Positions 34,949-42,690 of a DNA stretch of 64,000 nucleotides are shown here, piece after piece (the stretch's first letter is position 1; the number at the start of each line of letters is the position of its first letter). The notes beneath the pieces were generated by a model, which saw nothing but the letters and a program-made list of their open reading frames with translations, made no database searches and had not been told where the DNA came from. A program made the translations under genes and the position numbers. The stretch covers positions 1 to 64,000 of the forward strand of contig NZ_VCNK01000014.1 in the NCBI RefSeq assembly GCF_006265095.1, written 5' to 3'. This DNA comes from Phaeobacter sp. B1627. Lineage in GTDB: Bacteria; Pseudomonadota; Alphaproteobacteria; Rhodobacterales; Rhodobacteraceae.

Positions 34949-36334
34949 ATGGCCCAAGATATCTTCGGACAGGACTGCAGCCTGTCGGACGCCCGCGTAC
35001 TCAACGAGTGGAACGCCGTGCAGATCGGAGTGCTGGCCCATGCGGCGCGCACCGCCGATCACCTCGGCGCAGTGCTGGCGGCGGCCCCGGACTTCGCGCT
35101 GGGACAGGCCATCAAGGGGCTCTCTGTGCTGATGCTGGGCCGGTCGGAACTGCGCCCGGTGGCACAGGACGCCCTGCGCGACGCCCGCGCGGCCTTTGAC
35201 ACCGCCCTGCCCCGCGAACGCAAATATGTGGAGGCCCTGGCCGCCTGGCTGGACGGCGCCCCGTCGCGCACGGTGGCCCTGATGGAAGAGGTCCTCACCG
35301 ACTGGCCCTGTGACACGCTGGCGATGAAGCTCAGCCATGGCACCCGCTTCATTCTGGGCGACGCCCGCGGCATGCGCGCCTCGGTCGAGCGCGTCCTGCC
35401 CGCCTATTCTGCCGACCACCCCGGCCATGGCTACCTGTTGGGATGTCACGCCTTTGCGCTGGAGGAGACCGGCGAATACGACCGGGCGGAAATCACCGGC
35501 CGCCAGGCGCTCTGGACGGCGCCGGACGATGCCTGGGGGCTGCATGCGGTGGCCCATGTCCACGACATGACCGGCAATGCCCGGGCCGGTCTGGACTGGC
35601 TGGAGGGGCGCGAAGAGGCCTGGGCCCATTGCAACAATTTCCGCTACCACGTCTGGTGGCACAAGGCGCTGATGCATCTCGACCTTGGCGAGGCCGACGC
35701 CGTGCTGCGGCTCTATGATACCGAGGTCCGCAAGGACAAGACCGATGACTACCGCGATATCTCCAATGCGACATCACTGCTGATGCGGCTTGAGCTGGAG
35801 GGGATCACGGTGGGCGACCGCTGGGAGGAGCTGGCGAACCTCTGCGCCGGGCGGACCGAGGACGGCAGCCTGATTTTTGCCGATCTTCACTACCTTCTGG
35901 GCCTCGTTGGCGGCGATCGCCGGACCGCCACACAGCGTCTTGTTCAGCGGATTCGCGCCGATGGCGCCAACCCCACCACAGAAGCTGCGCAAAGAATGGC
36001 CGATCCGGGCTGCGCCGCAGCATTGGGGCTTGAGGCCTTTGGCGAAGGGGATTACCGAACAGCATTCGGTTACCTCGCTAAGTCGCGGGATTCTTTACAA
36101 CTTGCAGGCGGCAGCCATGCCCAGCGCGATGTCTTCGAACGGATGACAATCGACGCGGGTCTGCGGGCAGGAAACTGGTCGCAGGTGGAGGCCATTCTGG
36201 AGGACCGGCGACGCAAACGCGGTGGGACCGAAGACAACTACGCGCAGGCCCGGCGCGCCCTGATTGCATCCGCCAGAAATCCCCGGACCGACAGCCGGAA
36301 CAATGGCGATGCCCAGAGCGTTCCGGCTGAGTGA
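34949..36334 (+). CDS. TTC38-like tetratricopeptide repeat protein
   Basis: From the ATG at 34949 the protein is 461 residues, built of helical TPR-like repeats from about residue 60 onward. It shows the TTC38 signatures HGYLLGCHAFALEETGEYDR, AWGLHAVAHVHDMTGNARAG and NFRYHVWWHKALMHLDLGE. The His-rich conserved motifs suggest a bound ligand or metal, but no function is known. The ribosome site is weak (GCGAAAGTG). It lies 21 bases before opgC but is probably unrelated to glucan synthesis. Confidence 0.88.
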   Translation: MAQDIFGQDCSLSDARVLNEWNAVQIGVLAHAARTADHLGAVLAAAPDFALGQAIKGLSVLMLGRSELRPVAQDALRDARAAFDTALPRERKYVEALAAWLDGAPSRTVALMEEVLTDWPCDTLAMKLSHGTRFILGDARGMRASVERVLPAYSADHPGHGYLLGCHAFALEETGEYDRAEITGRQALWTAPDDAWGLHAVAHVHDMTGNARAGLDWLEGREEAWAHCNNFRYHVWWHKALMHLDLGEADAVLRLYDTEVRKDKTDDYRDISNATSLLMRLELEGITVGDRWEELANLCAGRTEDGSLIFADLHYLLGLVGGDRRTATQRLVQRIRADGANPTTEAAQRMADPGCAAALGLEAFGEGDYRTAFGYLAKSRDSLQLAGGSHAQRDVFERMTIDAGLRAGNWSQVEAILEDRRRKRGGTEDNYAQARRALIASARNPRTDSRNNGDAQSVPAE

Positions 36335-36355
36335 TCTTTTGGAGAATTGAAGCAG

Positions 36356-37648
36356 ATGGCAGACATCGCGCCCTTTCCGGCGCCTGAACAGGGCAGTGCG
36401 TCTCGGGCTGCCGCCAATGCCCTGACCGCGCCGACGGACGCGGAGACAACGCCCGCGCGCCTGCGCGATCCGCGGCTTGATTTCTATCGCGGCATTGCGA
36501 TGTTCATCATCCTCGTGGCCCATATCCCCGGCAACCGCTGGACCGGCTGGATCCCCGCCCGGTTTGGATTTTCCGATGCGACAGAGATATTTGTCTTCTG
36601 TTCCGGCATGGCCTCCGCCATCGCCTTTGGCGGATCTTTCGCGCGCCATGGCTGGTGGATGGGAACGGCCCGCGTGGTCTATCGCTGCTGGCAGGTCTAC
36701 TGGGCGCATATCGGGCTGTTTTTCTTTCTCGCCATGTCGATGGCGGCGCTCGACCTGACTGTCGGCGGGAGCGGCGGCGGCAGTCAGGAGAGCTATATCG
36801 GTTCGCTCAACCTTCACCCCTTCTTTGCCAACACCGTACAGCAGATGGTCGGGATCTTCACGCTGACCTATGTGCCCAATTATTTCGACATTCTGCCGAT
36901 GTATCTGGTGGTGCTGGCGCTGATGCCCGCCGTCATGGGGCTGCAGCGCGCAGGCAGCTGGGCGGTGGGATGTTTCTGCGTCTCGCTGTGGCTGCTGGCC
37001 AACCCCTATATGCTGGCGCTCGGCCCCGATGGGCTGTCCCTCCCGGCAGAGCCCTGGTCAGACCGCGAATGGTTCTTCAATCCCTTCGGCTGGCAACTGC
37101 TGTTCTTCACCGGATTTGCCTTCATGTCCGGCTGGTTGCCAAAACCCCCCGTCCACTGGGCGCTGGCGGCGCTGGCGGCGGGCTTTCTGATCCTGTCAGC
37201 CCCCTTCGGCTCGTGGAAAGTCTTCGGCTGGCTGAACACCGCAGCGCCCGACCTCGGCAGCGCCATCCGCCCGGTCTGGACCGTCACCGCAGAATGGCGC
37301 GAAAAGACCGATTTCGGCCTGTTGCGCTACGCCCATTTCCTGTCGCTGGCCTATCTTGCCTGGATCGTTGCCGGTCAGAACGGTCAGAACCTCGTGGCCC
37401 GGGGGCGCTCTCTCGCGGCCCGCAGCTGGTCGCATCTGCTCGCCATTGTCACCAAGGTCGGCCAGCAAAGCCTCGCGATCTTTGTCGTGTCGATGGCGCT
37501 GGCGCGGTTCCTCGGGGCGGCGCTCGACCAGACCGAGCGCGGCATTGCCGTGACCGCCGCCGTCAATCTCGCAGGTTTCGCCCTGATCATCCTCTGTGCC
37601 TATGGCGCAGCCTGGTTCAAATCCCAACCCTGGAGACGCAAACGATGA
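36356..37648 (+). CDS. opgC: OpgC-family membrane protein, glucan modification
   Basis: The 430-residue protein (ATG at 36356; GGAG upstream) has about ten membrane segments and the OpgC start motif RLDFYRGIAMFIILVAHIPG near 43-62. OpgC-type acyltransferases add succinyl or related groups to osmoregulated periplasmic glucans. Its stop overlaps the opgG start by 4 bases (ATGA), so it is coupled to glucan synthesis genes. Confidence 0.92.
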   Translation: MADIAPFPAPEQGSASRAAANALTAPTDAETTPARLRDPRLDFYRGIAMFIILVAHIPGNRWTGWIPARFGFSDATEIFVFCSGMASAIAFGGSFARHGWWMGTARVVYRCWQVYWAHIGLFFFLAMSMAALDLTVGGSGGGSQESYIGSLNLHPFFANTVQQMVGIFTLTYVPNYFDILPMYLVVLALMPAVMGLQRAGSWAVGCFCVSLWLLANPYMLALGPDGLSLPAEPWSDREWFFNPFGWQLLFFTGFAFMSGWLPKPPVHWALAALAAGFLILSAPFGSWKVFGWLNTAAPDLGSAIRPVWTVTAEWREKTDFGLLRYAHFLSLAYLAWIVAGQNGQNLVARGRSLAARSWSHLLAIVTKVGQQSLAIFVVSMALARFLGAALDQTERGIAVTAAVNLAGFALIILCAYGAAWFKSQPWRRKR

Positions 37649-39168
37649 GCACATTCAGCCGTCGTGCCTTTCTCGCCTCTGCCTCGGCACTGACCCTTGT
37701 CGCCGTCGCACCCGCCGCCCGATCCAACGGCGCTGTGCCGTTTTCCCGCGCCGAGGTCATCGCCCGCGCCCGCGCCCTTGCCGGTCGCCCCTTCAGCCCG
37801 CGCAGCAAAGTGCCCGCCGACTGGCTGTCGATGACCTACGACCAATACCGCTCCATCCAGTTCGACGTCGGCAAGGCGCTCTGGTCGGGAACCGATCGCA
37901 GCTACAACGTGGATTTCTTCCTGCCCGGCCTCTATTTCGAACGTCCCGTCCAGCTGCACACCGTCACAGGGGGCATGGCCGCCAGCGTCCCCTTTGACAT
38001 CGACCGATTCACCAGACACCCCGAGATCTCGCCCGAGCTGTCAACCGAGGGCGCGCTCGGCTATTCCGGGTTCCGCCTGCGCACCGATCTGGACGATCCC
38101 GATCACCCGGGCAAAAAGACTGAATTCTGCGTCTTTCAGGGCGCCAGCTATTTCCGCGCCATCGCCAAGGGCAACGCCTATGGGCTCTCGGCCCGCGGAT
38201 TAGCCCTGAAAACCGGCGAGCCGGAGGGCGAGGAATTTCCCGACTTCGTCAGCTTCTGGCTTGAGGCCCCCGGACCGCTGCAGGAGAACATGGTGGTCCA
38301 TGCGCTGATGGATAGCCCCTCCGTCACCGGCGCCTACCGGTTTGACATCACACCCGGAAACCCCTGTGTGATGGATGTGGAGGCAACCCTCTTTGCGCGG
38401 GAGGAGCTGACCCATGCAGGCCTTGCGCCGCTGACCTCGATGTTTCTGTTCGATGGCACCAACCACCAGCGCTTTGACGACTTCCGCCCGGCCGTCCACG
38501 ACAGCGACGGGCTGCTGCTGAAGAACGGCAACGGCGAGGTCATCTGGCGCCCGCTCGCCAACCCGACCCGGCTGCAGGTGTCGAGCTTTGTGGATGAAAA
38601 CCCCACCGGATTTGGCCTGATCCAGCGGGCCCGCAAACTGTCCGACTTTGCCGATCTTGAGGCCCATTACCATCGCCGTCCCTCGCTCTGGGTGGAACCC
38701 AGGGGCGATTGGGGGGCCGGTGCCGTGACCTTGGTGGAGATCCCCGCCGACAAGGAGATCTACGACAATATCGTCGCCTACTGGCGCCCCGCCACCCCCT
38801 ATGAGACAGGCGCCCAGATCGATCTCGCCTATCGCCTGTCCTGGGGCGAAGAACCAGTTCTGGATCTGCCGCGGGTGATCAACACGGCCTCGGGGGCAAA
38901 GATCTTTGGTGATCCCGGCCGCCTGATGGTGATCGACTACGAGGCGCATCCCCTGTTCGAGGCGGAGCCGGATGCCTTTGAAATCCACGTGTCCTCGCCG
39001 CATCTCGATCCCAGCGCGGGCATTCTGGAACGCAACCCCGAAACCGGTGGCATGCGACTGGCGTTTTCCTTTGATCCGGGCAGCCGCACCCATGTGGAAC
39101 TGCGTGCGCAGTTGCGCCACAACGGCAAAGCGGCGTCCGAGGTCTGGCTTTATCGGTGGACTGTTTAA
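37645..39168 (+). CDS. opgG: glucan biosynthesis protein OpgG/OpgD
   Basis: The 507-residue protein starts at the ATG at 37645. It has a twin-arginine signal (FSRRAFLASASALTLVAVAP), a feature of OpgD more than OpgG, and the periplasmic OpgG beta-sandwich: YDQYRSIQFD, SVTGAYRFDITPG and WVEPRGDWGAGAV. Recent family work assigns glucan hydrolase or branching activity to OpgG/OpgD. It overlaps opgC and abuts opgH. Naming it opgG rather than opgD is by operon position. Confidence 0.93.
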   Translation: MSTFSRRAFLASASALTLVAVAPAARSNGAVPFSRAEVIARARALAGRPFSPRSKVPADWLSMTYDQYRSIQFDVGKALWSGTDRSYNVDFFLPGLYFERPVQLHTVTGGMAASVPFDIDRFTRHPEISPELSTEGALGYSGFRLRTDLDDPDHPGKKTEFCVFQGASYFRAIAKGNAYGLSARGLALKTGEPEGEEFPDFVSFWLEAPGPLQENMVVHALMDSPSVTGAYRFDITPGNPCVMDVEATLFAREELTHAGLAPLTSMFLFDGTNHQRFDDFRPAVHDSDGLLLKNGNGEVIWRPLANPTRLQVSSFVDENPTGFGLIQRARKLSDFADLEAHYHRRPSLWVEPRGDWGAGAVTLVEIPADKEIYDNIVAYWRPATPYETGAQIDLAYRLSWGEEPVLDLPRVINTASGAKIFGDPGRLMVIDYEAHPLFEAEPDAFEIHVSSPHLDPSAGILERNPETGGMRLAFSFDPGSRTHVELRAQLRHNGKAASEVWLYRWTV

Positions 39169-41046
39169 ATGACTGTGTCTTCTCACCCTCCGCTTGTTCC
39201 CCCGGAAACGCCGCTGGCGATGCCGGAACAGGATTTCGACCGGGCATTCCGCGACAGCGCGGCCCCGCAGGACAGCCTCTCCCACCCGGATGTGGCACTC
39301 TGGCGCATCCTTGCCTTCTCGCCCGCGATGGCGGCCACCCTGGTGCTGGGCTGGGTGATGCAGGGCTGGTTTGCCGCCGATGGCACCACCGCGCTGGAAT
39401 GGGTGCTGCTGGTGCTGATCGCGTTCAATTTCTTCTGGATCACCTTCACCGTCTCGACCGTTCTGCTGGGGCTCTACAGCCTGTCGCGCACGCGTCCGAA
39501 AACCGCCAGAACCCCGCGACGCCCGATGCGGGTTGCGCTTTTGGTGCCGGTCTACAACGAGGACCCCTCCTATGTGCTCGGCAATGCCCGCTCCATGCTG
39601 GAGGAGTTGCATGCGATCGGCGGTCTGCACCACTATGAGATGTTCATCCTCTCCGACACCCGCTCCCCGGAGACCGCAGCTCAGGAAGAGCAGAGCGTCC
39701 GCGCCCTGCAGGCCGAGCTGCCGCCGGGGCTGGCGCTCTATTATCGGCGGCGCGCGAAGAATACCGCCCGCAAGGTCGGCAATATCCACGACTGGGTGAC
39801 CCGCTGGGGCGGCGCCTATGAGGCCATGCTGGTGCTGGATGCCGACAGTCTGATGACCGGGCGCGCCATTGTCCGCCTGACCGATGCGCTGTCCCGCGAT
39901 CCCGGCGCCGGGCTGATCCAGAGCTTCCCGCAACTGATCGGCGCCCGCTCCGTGTTCGGCCGCATGCAGCAGTTCGCCAACGGTGTCTATGGGCTGGCGC
40001 TGGCCGAAGGGCTGGCACGCTGGACCGGCCATGAGGGCAACTACTGGGGCCACAATGCCATCATCCGCACCCGCGCCTTCGCGGCCTGCGCGGGCCTGCC
40101 GGAACTGCCGACGCTGACGGGCGGAACATCGATCATCATGAGTCATGACTTTGTCGAGGCCGGCCTGTTGCGCCGGGCCGGCTGGCGGGTCCGCTTCCTG
40201 CCCCGCATTCGCGGCTCCTACGAGGAAACCCCCGCCACCCTGATCGATCATATCCAGCGCGACCGCCGCTGGTGCCAGGGCAACCTGCAGCATCTGCGCC
40301 TCCTCGGCACCACCGGATTTCACTCCATGTCCCGCTTCCATCTGGCACATGGGGCAATCGGCTATCTGATGGCGCCCGTGTGGTTCGCCCTCCTGGTGAT
40401 CTGGGCGCTGATCGGCCGGGACGATGGCGGTTCGGTGCTGACGTATTTCTCCGAAACCAACCCCACCCGCCCCTCCTGGCCGGACATGAGCGAGCCGCGC
40501 CACGTGGCGGTGATCATCCTGATCTACGCAATGCTTCTGCTGCCAAAGCTGCTGTCGGTGGTGGCGCTGCCGCTGACCGGGCGGCGGATGGCCGATTACG
40601 GCGGCCTCGGGCGGTTCCTGCTGTCCATGCTGACCGAGATCCTGCTGGCGATCCTCTATGCGCCGATCCTGATGGTGCAGCAGATGATCGCGGTCCTGCG
40701 CACCGTGTTCGGCCTGCAGAAAGGCTGGGCGCCGCAGGCGCGCGACGGCGGCCACTACAGCCTGCGGACCCTGCTGCACTGCCACGCGCTGGAAACCCTC
40801 AGCGGCCTGGCCTTGTGGATCGGGATCGGCTCCGGTCTGGTCTCGCTCTGGCTTGTGCCCATTGCCGTGTCTCTGGTGCTGGCTGTCCCGCTTTCGGCGC
40901 TCTCCAGCCTGCGTCTGCCGCCCGGCTGGATGGGCACGGCAGAGGTCCTGAGAGAGCCGCGCATCAACCGTGCGGCGCGCCACTATCGCAGCCTGCTGCG
41001 TCAGAACCTCCTCGTCCGGGACAGACCCGTGCAGCCCGCCGAATAG
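39169..41046 (+). CDS. opgH: glucans biosynthesis glucosyltransferase OpgH
   Basis: The 625-residue inner-membrane protein has two N-terminal membrane helices (about 45-105), a GT2 domain (VPVYNEDPSYVLGNARSM; the LVLDADSLMTG metal site; the RDRRWCQGN acceptor motif near 365) and several C-terminal helices. It polymerises UDP-glucose into the beta-1,2 glucan backbone and exports it. The ATG follows the opgG stop directly (TAAATG). It is shorter at the N-terminus than E. coli OpgH. Confidence 0.96.
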   Translation: MTVSSHPPLVPPETPLAMPEQDFDRAFRDSAAPQDSLSHPDVALWRILAFSPAMAATLVLGWVMQGWFAADGTTALEWVLLVLIAFNFFWITFTVSTVLLGLYSLSRTRPKTARTPRRPMRVALLVPVYNEDPSYVLGNARSMLEELHAIGGLHHYEMFILSDTRSPETAAQEEQSVRALQAELPPGLALYYRRRAKNTARKVGNIHDWVTRWGGAYEAMLVLDADSLMTGRAIVRLTDALSRDPGAGLIQSFPQLIGARSVFGRMQQFANGVYGLALAEGLARWTGHEGNYWGHNAIIRTRAFAACAGLPELPTLTGGTSIIMSHDFVEAGLLRRAGWRVRFLPRIRGSYEETPATLIDHIQRDRRWCQGNLQHLRLLGTTGFHSMSRFHLAHGAIGYLMAPVWFALLVIWALIGRDDGGSVLTYFSETNPTRPSWPDMSEPRHVAVIILIYAMLLLPKLLSVVALPLTGRRMADYGGLGRFLLSMLTEILLAILYAPILMVQQMIAVLRTVFGLQKGWAPQARDGGHYSLRTLLHCHALETLSGLALWIGIGSGLVSLWLVPIAVSLVLAVPLSALSSLRLPPGWMGTAEVLREPRINRAARHYRSLLRQNLLVRDRPVQPAE

Positions 41047-41050
41047 CGCA

Positions 41051-41105
41051 GCCCCGCCGGCCTCCTCCCGCAGGCCCCCAAGGGGGAAACGGCTGCGGGC
41101 GGGGC
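41051..41105. terminator. hairpin-rich convergent gap after opgH
   Basis: GCCCCGCC (41051-41058) pairs with GGCGGGGC (41098-41105), and the interior has further C-run/G-run pairing. It lies between the convergent opgH and depolymerase-like genes and may stop both transcripts. A near-repeat GAGTACAG follows at 41137 and 41149. Confidence 0.5.
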
Positions 41106-41185
41106 GAGAGAGTGGGGCTCGACAAAGGCCCCGCAGGAGTACAGATACGAGTACAGGCAGGATTTCAGGCGGGCGGCGCGCCCGA

Positions 41186-42124
41186 TCAATCCGCCGCGTC
41201 GCCTCCGCGGTGCGGATCCTCCAGCCAGTCGAGCACCCGGTCGGCCCATCCCGGCGGCACCATATGTCCGCCGGGAAACAGCTCAAACGTCAGCGCGCCG
41301 CCGGAGCCACCCTCCTCCCGGCCTTCACTTTCCGCGCCTCCCTCGCCAGTCTCGCCCCCCGCGCCAGTCTCGCTGCCCTCACCTGACCCGCAGGACCAGC
41401 TCCGCAACAACAGCTGCTCCTCTTGATGTCGCCAGATTGCATCCGGGGTATGGTTGTCACAGCCCAATGTCTCGCGCCACAGCTGGAGCCCGGCCCAAAT
41501 GTCACCCTGGATAAACCGCCTGCCCCCCGTTACGCCCCCCAGAACGCGCCCCTCCAGCGGCACCGTCCGATCCAGCCAGCCGTGGCTGTGGTAGATCCGG
41601 ACCGGCCCGGCACAGGTAGCGGGCTGCGGCCGCCAGAAGCCGCCGGACACCGGCAGATAGGCCGCAAAGGCATCCGGCTCCCGACAGGCCAGATAGTTCA
41701 CCATGAAAGCGCCGGAGGAAAAACCCGCAAGAACAGAGGCTTCGACGTCGATATCAAAGCGTCTCCCGGCGTCGTCCAGGACCTGCGGCAAGAAAGTGAA
41801 ATCATCCCGAGTGCCGAGTTCCGGCAAAAAGGACCAGCTGCGCGGACCATTTGGCCGAGGCGCACCATCCGGTGCAATCACCGCATATCCGCGCGCGGTC
41901 AGCGTCTCGACCATTGCGCTCATGCGCAGAACCCCTGCCCCGGATCCCCCATGCCCATGAAGGAACATCACGGCCGGAATGGCGCCCGTCTGCTCCGGCG
42001 GCAGGACGATCTCATAGGTGCCGCCGGGCAATCTACAGGCGCCCGGCTCCGCGCCGCATCCGGCCAGGCCCGCTCCCGCCGTCAGGCTCAGCGCCGCCGC
42101 GACGCCCCAGATCACCCTCACCAT
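41186..42124 (-). CDS. PHB-depolymerase/esterase-like lipoprotein
   Basis: From the ATG at 42124 the product is 312 residues with a lipoprotein signal (hydrophobic stretch ending LAGC at residue 23). The alpha/beta hydrolase core shows FLHGHGGSGAG (oxyanion region), the nucleophile in LAGFSSGAFMVNYLAC, Asp in HSHGWLDRTVPLEG and His in ELFPGGHMVPPGW, the pattern of feruloyl esterase/poly-3-hydroxybutyrate depolymerase LpqC types. A Gly/Glu/Ser-rich insertion near residues 248-278 precedes the catalytic His and is encoded by degenerate DNA repeats. Confidence 0.85.
   Translation of the reverse strand: MVRVIWGVAAALSLTAGAGLAGCGAEPGACRLPGGTYEIVLPPEQTGAIPAVMFLHGHGGSGAGVLRMSAMVETLTARGYAVIAPDGAPRPNGPRSWSFLPELGTRDDFTFLPQVLDDAGRRFDIDVEASVLAGFSSGAFMVNYLACREPDAFAAYLPVSGGFWRPQPATCAGPVRIYHSHGWLDRTVPLEGRVLGGVTGGRRFIQGDIWAGLQLWRETLGCDNHTPDAIWRHQEEQLLLRSWSCGSGEGSETGAGGETGEGGAESEGREEGGSGGALTFELFPGGHMVPPGWADRVLDWLEDPHRGGDAAD
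41345..41374. repeat. 18-bp direct repeat inside the depolymerase-like gene
   Basis: CGCCAGTCTCGC occurs at 41345-41356 and 41363-41374. The 18-bp period keeps the frame and encodes two six-residue units (ETGAGG, ETGEGG) in the low-complexity insertion. Confidence 0.75.
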
Positions 42125-42381
42125 GCTGTCCCCGGCCCTCCGGACCTCAGCCACCCCGGTCCCGCCGCCGGATCTGCGCCCAAGCAGCAGCGCCCGACGG
42201 GGCGGCTGGATATCCGGAGACCCCGTGCCATCCGGTTCCGGAGCTCTCCCTTTGCTGCCGCCGCGCGGCAAGCGGCCCTGTTCAGGGGAGGGCTACATCT
42301 GGGGTGTTCCTGTGTCATGGCCGGTCCCGTTTTGACGTCCGAATGGTTTGCTTTTGCCCCGATGTAGCATGTTTGCCCGGG

Positions 42382-42402
42382 GCCGTCACAGCGCCGTCAC
42401 AG
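42382..42402. repeat. GCCGTCACAG direct repeat, 11-bp period
   Basis: The 10-mer occurs at 42382-42391 and 42393-42402 in the region upstream of the antiporter operon. Confidence 0.7.
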
Positions 42403-42442
42403 GGCCAGACCAGCGGCCGCGATCACCATCGCGTCATTGGCC

Positions 42443-42482
42443 CACTGCGCCCCACAGTTCGCCTCACTGCGCCCCACAGTTC
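42443..42482. repeat. 18-bp perfect direct repeat, 22-bp period
   Basis: CACTGCGCCCCACAGTTC occurs at 42443-42460 and again at 42465-42482, with a partial third copy (CCCCACAG) continuing from 42482. It is about 210 bases before the antiporter start. Confidence 0.8.
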
Positions 42483-42690
42483 CCCACAGCGGCCGAAGCC
42501 GCCTCCGCAAAGAGGTCGAAAACATGCGGCCAGGTGTCACATTTTGTCGGTTCCGGACCGAAATACCCAAGATTCTGTCCGGAATGGCTGGAACAGCGCT
42601 GGAAAATTCCTTAGTCAGCTCACAACTTGCAGCTTAATGTCTGCTTAATATCTGCCAAAAGATCCAACTGCCCGACCAGGAGAGTATGAC

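Larger units (their letters stand above)
42125..42690. other. 566-base divergent region upstream of the Mrp antiporter operon
   Basis: No coding region is supported. The right part should hold the antiporter promoter, and the left part the promoter of the depolymerase-like gene. It contains two direct-repeat clusters (42382-42402 and 42443-42482). CCAGGAG just before 42691 is the ribosome site for mnhA. Confidence 0.55.

Noticed and set aside
38200-41286. Open frame of about 1,000 codons on the minus strand across opgG and opgH
   Set aside because: Shadow of high-G+C coding sequence; the plus-strand genes have clear families, overlaps and start signals.
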